Positions 13,539-17,096 of a stretch of DNA of 17,096 bases are shown here, in pieces. Source of the stretch: JAEHDI01 sp035455185 (GTDB lineage Bacteria > Acidobacteriota > Terriglobia > Bryobacterales > Bryobacteraceae); the NCBI GenBank assembly GCA_035455185.1, contig DATIFQ010000004.1:1-17096 (forward strand), read 5' to 3'. Positions within the stretch are counted from its first letter, which is position 1; each line of letters begins with the position of its first letter. Below the pieces are notes generated by a model. That model was not told where the DNA came from. It made no database searches and was given only the letters and a program-made list of their open reading frames with translations. A program made the translations under genes and the position numbers.

Positions 13539-14621
13539 ATGGCGAGCGCTCCGTTTGGAAATGATCCGGCGAAGATCGGGCGGTACAGGGCCTTCTGGAA
13601 GAGGGACGATGTCCGGCGTCCCCTCGTCGGCTTCTCTCTCGTGGGATGGTTTCCGCTGCAGGAATTCGCGGCTTGCAGAGCTTGGAAGAATACCGAGTAT
13701 CTCACGCTCGACATGATCGACCCCGAGGCGTTCCTCGACGACCACCTGCGCATGCTGCGTGAGGGCGAGATCTTGGACGATGACGTGATCCGCGGGGCGT
13801 GCCCAGGCCAAGTGGCGCTCCCTTGGCTTCCCGCAATGCTGGGCTGCAAGATGCGTATTCTTCCGCACAACGTGATGGGCGAGGAACAGCACCTCCCCTG
13901 GGAGGAAGCTCTGGCGATTCGTCTGGACCTAGACAACCCCTGGTTCCGGAAGTACCAGGAGTTCGCGGATGTTCTTGTGCGCGCCTCGAACGGAGCGTTC
14001 CCCGTCAGTCATTCCGCCGAAATCGGTCCGAGCGATCTGCACGCAACCCTGCGCGGCCACACCACCGGCGTCCTGGACCTGGCGGACGAACCTGAAAACT
14101 CAGCTTGCCTTTTGTGGCGAATGGGCGAAATCTTCCGGCAGGTCACGGAAGAGTTCTGGAAACGAGTTCCCCTCTTCCAGGGCGGCTACTTCGATGCCCA
14201 ATACTCGCTATGGGCGCCTGGGCCGATCATCCGCATGCAGGAGGACGCCTCCGCAGTCTACTCGCCGGCGCTGTACCGGAAGTTCGTACAGCCGGTCGAT
14301 CGGATGCTCGCGGCGCATTTCCCGAGCAGTTTCATCCACCTGCACTCCACGTCGATGTTCCTGCTCGATGCCTTCCTCGAGATCGCGGAGATCCAATGCT
14401 TCGAGGTGAATAACGACGCGCTTGGCCCGCCGGTGGCGGCGATGGTTCCCCATTTCTGCAAGATCCAGAGGGCAGGAAAGCCGCTGCTCATCCGTGGCTC
14501 CTTCACCACCGAGGAGATGCGCCTGCTCATGGACTCGCTCGAGCCGCGTGGCCTCTTCCTCTACATCATGGTGAACGAGATGCGCGAGATCGACGAGCTA
14601 CGGCTCCTCGTTGGGTTGTAG
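13539..14621 (+). CDS. Uroporphyrinogen decarboxylase (URO-D) family-like protein
   Basis: 360 residues from ATG 13539 (MASAPFGNDPAKIGRYRAFW). It is soluble with no signal. The overall pattern (N-terminal helix RRPLVGFSLVGWFP, then EIGPSDLHATLRGHTTGVLDLADEPENSA, a mid barrel strand, SSFIHLHSTSMFLLDAFLEI and QCFEVNNDALGPP) fits a TIM barrel of the URO-D/cobalamin-methyltransferase superfamily, where the HLHS-type strand is the usual metal or substrate site. It is not a housekeeping HemE: it lacks the typical FxRQAGR start, and the C-terminal third is different. Family members of this kind often act on methyl groups or are unassigned. Neighbours (sialate esterase, divergent) do not reveal a substrate. 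Confidence is moderate for the superfamily and low for the activity. Confidence 0.6.
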   Translation: MASAPFGNDPAKIGRYRAFWKRDDVRRPLVGFSLVGWFPLQEFAACRAWKNTEYLTLDMIDPEAFLDDHLRMLREGEILDDDVIRGACPGQVALPWLPAMLGCKMRILPHNVMGEEQHLPWEEALAIRLDLDNPWFRKYQEFADVLVRASNGAFPVSHSAEIGPSDLHATLRGHTTGVLDLADEPENSACLLWRMGEIFRQVTEEFWKRVPLFQGGYFDAQYSLWAPGPIIRMQEDASAVYSPALYRKFVQPVDRMLAAHFPSSFIHLHSTSMFLLDAFLEIAEIQCFEVNNDALGPPVAAMVPHFCKIQRAGKPLLIRGSFTTEEMRLLMDSLEPRGLFLYIMVNEMREIDELRLLVGL

Positions 14622-14712
14622 TCCTACTTTTCCCCCTGTCCGCGCCGGAATCCGCGATAATACAACGATTGGGGTTAAGGAACCGCGGCCGTCAGGGCCC
14701 GGCGGTCTCAAA

Positions 14713-15408
14713 ATGTCAGACACCGATGGCATTCTTCTCGGAACTGATGGCAGGCCGCGTTGCTTCTGGTCCGCCTCCGCTCCGGACTACGCGCGGTATC
14801 ACGACGACGAGTGGGGCTATCCCGTCACCGATGACCGCAGGCTCTTCGAAAAGATCTGTCTCGAAGGCTTTCAGTCCGGCTTGAGCTGGCTCACTATTCT
14901 TAGAAAGCGCCAGGACTTCCGGCGGGTCTTCCACGATTTTGACTTCGAACGGGTCGCGCGATTCTCCTCCCGCGACGTGGAGCGGCTTTTGAAGGACGCT
15001 TCCATCGTCCGTCATCGCGGCAAGATTCTGGCGGCGATCAACAACGCACGCAGAGCCCGTGATCTCGCCCGGGAATTCGGCTCTCTGTCGGCCTACTTCT
15101 GGACGTATGAGCCGGCGCCCTCGACGCGTCCCGGCCTGCTCACCTGGGAGGTGCTCCGCGGCATGACAACCAGCCCCGAGGCCACGGCGCTGTCCAAGGA
15201 TCTGAAGAAGCGCGGCTGGTCGTTTGTGGGTCCGACTACCGTCTACGCCTTCATGCAGGCGATGGGCCTCGTCAACGACCACCTGAACGGCTGTTTTGTG
15301 CGTCCCCTCGCCGAAGCCGCCCGCCGGAAGTCGGGCCGTATCGTGGTCAGATCTTCGGACCCGGTCCCGGCCCCTCCGGGAAGAACCGCGCGAGATCGGC
15401 GTCGCTGA
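14713..15408 (+). CDS. tag: 3-methyladenine DNA glycosylase I
   Basis: 231 residues from ATG 14713 (MSDTDGILLG). Base-excision repair enzyme that removes 3-methyladenine from alkylated DNA. The helix-hairpin family features align along the whole length: CFW (Cys17), YARYHDDEWGYPVTD with His30, KICLEGFQSGLSWLTILRKR with Glu51 and Trp59, IVRHRGKILAAINNAR, and LKKRGWSFVGPTTVYAFMQ followed by GLVNDHLNGC (His190, Cys194). Cys17, His30, His190 and Cys194 are the expected zinc-snap ligands. Escherichia coli Tag is 187 residues; this one has an extra basic tail of about 35 residues (EAARRKSGRIV... RTARDRRR), the last 20 codons of which overlap the convergent UbiD-family gene. No clear Shine-Dalgarno; GATAAT at 14656-14661 is a possible -10 box without a good -35. 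Confidence 0.95.
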   Translation: MSDTDGILLGTDGRPRCFWSASAPDYARYHDDEWGYPVTDDRRLFEKICLEGFQSGLSWLTILRKRQDFRRVFHDFDFERVARFSSRDVERLLKDASIVRHRGKILAAINNARRARDLAREFGSLSAYFWTYEPAPSTRPGLLTWEVLRGMTTSPEATALSKDLKKRGWSFVGPTTVYAFMQAMGLVNDHLNGCFVRPLAEAARRKSGRIVVRSSDPVPAPPGRTARDRRR

Positions 15409-16852
15409 ACGGCGCACGTACGAAGCGGTCCTTCATCCGGAAAGGCACGGTGCAATCGAAGATCGTCTTGCAGGAGATGCCCTCTCCCGCGATCGACGGG
15501 CTGAACTCCGGCGACTGCGACGGATCGAGCGGATGGCATCGCACTCCCGGGATAAACGCCGTGCTCGCGTCTCCCTGGTAGCGCGTCGTCATCGCCCAGA
15601 GCACGTCGTTGGTGTCGTAGATGTCGACGTCCTCGTCCACCAGGATGACGTGCTTCAGCTCGGGGAACGCCGAGAACGCCGCCAGTGCCGCCTGCCGCTG
15701 CCGGCCCTCGTCGGACGGCGCCGCCTTGCGGAATTGCAGTATGGCCAAGTACTTTCCACCGCCGGCCGGGTGCGCGTACGCGTTGAGCAGCCGCCCCGGC
15801 ATCGAGTCCTCGACGAAGCGCAGGATGCTTGCCTCGGTCGGTATCCCGACAAGGTTCGTGTGTTCCGCGCCGGGACTGACGAGCGTCTGCAGGATCGGCT
15901 GCCGCCGGTGCGTCACTGCTCTCACCCGGATCACCGGGACCGACATCTGCGCCCGCCCCAGATATCCCGGAAACTCGCCCATCGCCCATCCGCCGCCCGT
16001 TCGCTCGTCCTCCCGGACGCGCTCGCCCGGCAGGATTTCGCCCTCGATCACGATTTCGGCGCGCGCCACGGCCTTCGCCTTCACCGACACGCAGGACGCA
16101 AGCTCCACCGGCCGCCCGCGCAACGCCCCGGCCACGCTCAGTTCGTCGAAGCCCAGCGGAGTGGTCGGCGGCTCGAAGCACGCGGCGACGTAGACCGCCG
16201 GATCCAGCCCGATGCTCACTGATACCGGCAGCGACTCTCCGCGGGCTTCAGCTTTCCTGTAGAACTCGCCGATGTGGCGGCCCGGCACGAAGTAGACGCT
16301 CAGCCGGTCCGGCCCCAGGACGCACATCCGGTGGATAGTCACGTCCGACTCACCGGTCTCGGGATCCTCGCCGCGCAGCAGGCCGAGCGTGAAGTACGGC
16401 CCGGCGTCCTTAGCTGTCCCAGTGGGCACTGGAAGCAGCCGTGTCAGATCGACGGGCGCCCGGTGGATCACCTCCTGGCACGGTGCGGTCGAGCCTTCAA
16501 CGACCGTCGCAGGAACTGGACGCTCCACCGCCTCCATCAATCGGAACGGCAGACGGTCCACTGTCGTGTCGAGTAGCAACGCAGTTCGCTCGCGGCTGCC
16601 GAACACCCCGACCAGGATGCGCGCCTCGGGATATCCCCGCACGTTTTCGAACAGCATCGCCGGCCCGATGCGGGTTGGCGGCGCGATCGGCGTGCCAGCG
16701 CCGGCCAGCCGGTACACCCCGGCCAGTTCCAGATAGGGGTCCACCGGCTCCTGCGTCTTATGGAGATGTTGCGGGAAACCTGCCAGAAATGTCAGTGCGG
16801 AGCGAAGATCGCGGACCCCGTTCGCCCCGTGGGAAGGATGCTGTGTGCTCAT
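15347..16852 (-). CDS. UbiD-family decarboxylase (prenylated-FMN dependent)
   Basis: 501 residues from ATG 16852 (MSTQHPSHGANGVRDLRSAL), typical UbiD length. UbiD enzymes use prenylated FMN made by a UbiX partner to decarboxylate or carboxylate unsaturated or aromatic acids. Landmarks: N-terminal VRDLRSALTFLAGFPQHLHK, VTIHRMCVLGPDRLSVYFVPGR at 171-192 with Arg175 as the expected cofactor-contact Arg, AEIVIEGEILPGE at 265-277 with the acidic catalytic stretch, then GEFPGYLGRAQ at 292-302 and the C-terminal PELKHVILVDEDVDIYDTNDVLWAM strand-loop. Soluble. A UbiX-like gene is not in the window, so the cofactor must come from elsewhere. Ten-base start-site evidence is weak: no Shine-Dalgarno, and upstream codons are possible but out of family. 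It converges with tag and overlaps its end by 62 bases. Confidence 0.9.
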   Translation of the reverse strand: MSTQHPSHGANGVRDLRSALTFLAGFPQHLHKTQEPVDPYLELAGVYRLAGAGTPIAPPTRIGPAMLFENVRGYPEARILVGVFGSRERTALLLDTTVDRLPFRLMEAVERPVPATVVEGSTAPCQEVIHRAPVDLTRLLPVPTGTAKDAGPYFTLGLLRGEDPETGESDVTIHRMCVLGPDRLSVYFVPGRHIGEFYRKAEARGESLPVSVSIGLDPAVYVAACFEPPTTPLGFDELSVAGALRGRPVELASCVSVKAKAVARAEIVIEGEILPGERVREDERTGGGWAMGEFPGYLGRAQMSVPVIRVRAVTHRRQPILQTLVSPGAEHTNLVGIPTEASILRFVEDSMPGRLLNAYAHPAGGGKYLAILQFRKAAPSDEGRQRQAALAAFSAFPELKHVILVDEDVDIYDTNDVLWAMTTRYQGDASTAFIPGVRCHPLDPSQSPEFSPSIAGEGISCKTIFDCTVPFRMKDRFVRAPFSDADLARFFPEGPGPGPKI

Positions 16853-17019
16853 TGAACACACCAGTATCGCCCGCGAGCGACATGGATGTAAGTCGTTTTC
16901 GGGTGCCCGCCAAGACCCAGCAATGTCTGGGCGCACCAACTCCGTCACTTCTGCAAACGCGTCTCGGGCCAACTTCCGAGTCGGCGACCATACACCCGGG
17001 GTCGGTAAACGAAGCGGCG

Positions 17020-17096
17020 TCAGGCGCGGGTAAGCCGGATCAACTTCCCGGACCGGGACTTCTTGGGCGTTTTTGGATCGTCCTCACCGCAACCCT
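17020..17096 (-). CDS. C-terminal end of an unidentified gene, cut by the window edge
   Basis: In one minus-strand frame about 25 codons are open from base 17096 to a TGA at 17022-17020, reading GCGEDDPKTPKKSRSG then KLIRLTRA. The other two minus frames are closed in this stretch. An acidic then Lys/Arg-rich tail is a plausible protein end, but the piece is too short to name. The gene would be upstream of and co-directional with the UbiD-family gene, 167 bases away. Confidence 0.4.
   Translation of the reverse strand, partial: GCGEDDPKTPKKSRSGKLIRLTRA

Noticed and set aside
13472..13936. A 155-codon extension of the esterase frame
   Set aside because: It overlaps the URO-D-like gene on the other strand, and the signal peptide begins only at 13471.
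15296..16222. A 308-codon plus-strand frame opposite the UbiD-family gene
   Set aside because: Arg/Pro/His-rich mirror of a gene with clear UbiD motifs.
16853..17019. A strong promoter upstream of the UbiD-family gene
   Set aside because: A GATACT-like box 9-14 bases before the ATG has only four matches, and the TTACAT 17 bases further up matches only two of six; not above chance in this composition.

Overview
The window is a GC-rich bacterial chromosome segment with tightly packed genes on both strands. No RNA gene, transposase, phage gene or CRISPR array is visible. The gene set (secreted GH29 fucosidase, secreted sialate O-acetylesterase, secreted M14 peptidase, Tat-exported sugar-dehydratase-like protein, a large SSS symporter, UbiD- and URO-D-family enzymes) is what I would expect from a soil or freshwater Acidobacteriota, most likely Bryobacterales/Solibacter-like. 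This is inferred from gene content and style only; Planctomycetota or Verrucomicrobiota cannot be excluded.

Layout. (1) 1-2195, minus strand: a compact three-gene unit of class III aminotransferase, a 99-residue zinc-ribbon protein, and a UxuA-like TIM-barrel protein with a twin-arginine signal, cut by the window edge. (2) 2196-2399: an intergenic region with three copies of a REP-like repeat, one inverted and two direct. (3) 2400-4181, plus: sodium:solute symporter. (4) 4203-5971, minus: a translationally coupled pair, DUF438-hemerythrin-PAS followed by DUF1858-DUF2249, an apparent redox or NO/O2-responsive module. (5) 5972-6090: a short divergent control region with a TGAC-N4-GTCA palindrome of FNR/Dnr type overlapping a promoter for a DapA/NanA-superfamily aldolase (6091-7038, plus). 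(6) 7119-8588, minus: GH29 alpha-L-fucosidase, divergent from an M14 zinc carboxypeptidase-like exoprotein (8641-11211, plus). (7) 11235-11923, minus: a vapB-vapC toxin-antitoxin pair with a near-consensus promoter lying inside an inverted repeat and an apparently leaderless vapB. (8) 11966-13471, minus: sialate O-acetylesterase, divergent from a URO-D-family protein (13539-14621, plus) across a perfect 10-bp inverted repeat whose arms each hold a -10-like TATGAT. (9) 14713-15408, plus: 3-methyladenine DNA glycosylase I, whose tail overlaps by 62 bp the end of a convergent UbiD-family decarboxylase (15347-16852, minus). (10) 17020-17096, minus: the last codons of a gene entering from the right.

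How the genes may work together. Fucosidase, sialate O-acetylesterase, an aldolase of the DapA/NanA superfamily, an SSS symporter and a UxuA-like dehydratase together suggest scavenging of decorated glycans (fucose, acetylated sugars, sugar acids), with the M14 protein adding protein or peptide turnover. They are not one operon, so this is a shared theme rather than a demonstrated pathway. The hemerythrin/DUF2249 pair with its FNR-like site is the best candidate for a regulated stress or signalling system. No intergenic stretch exceeds 300 bases.
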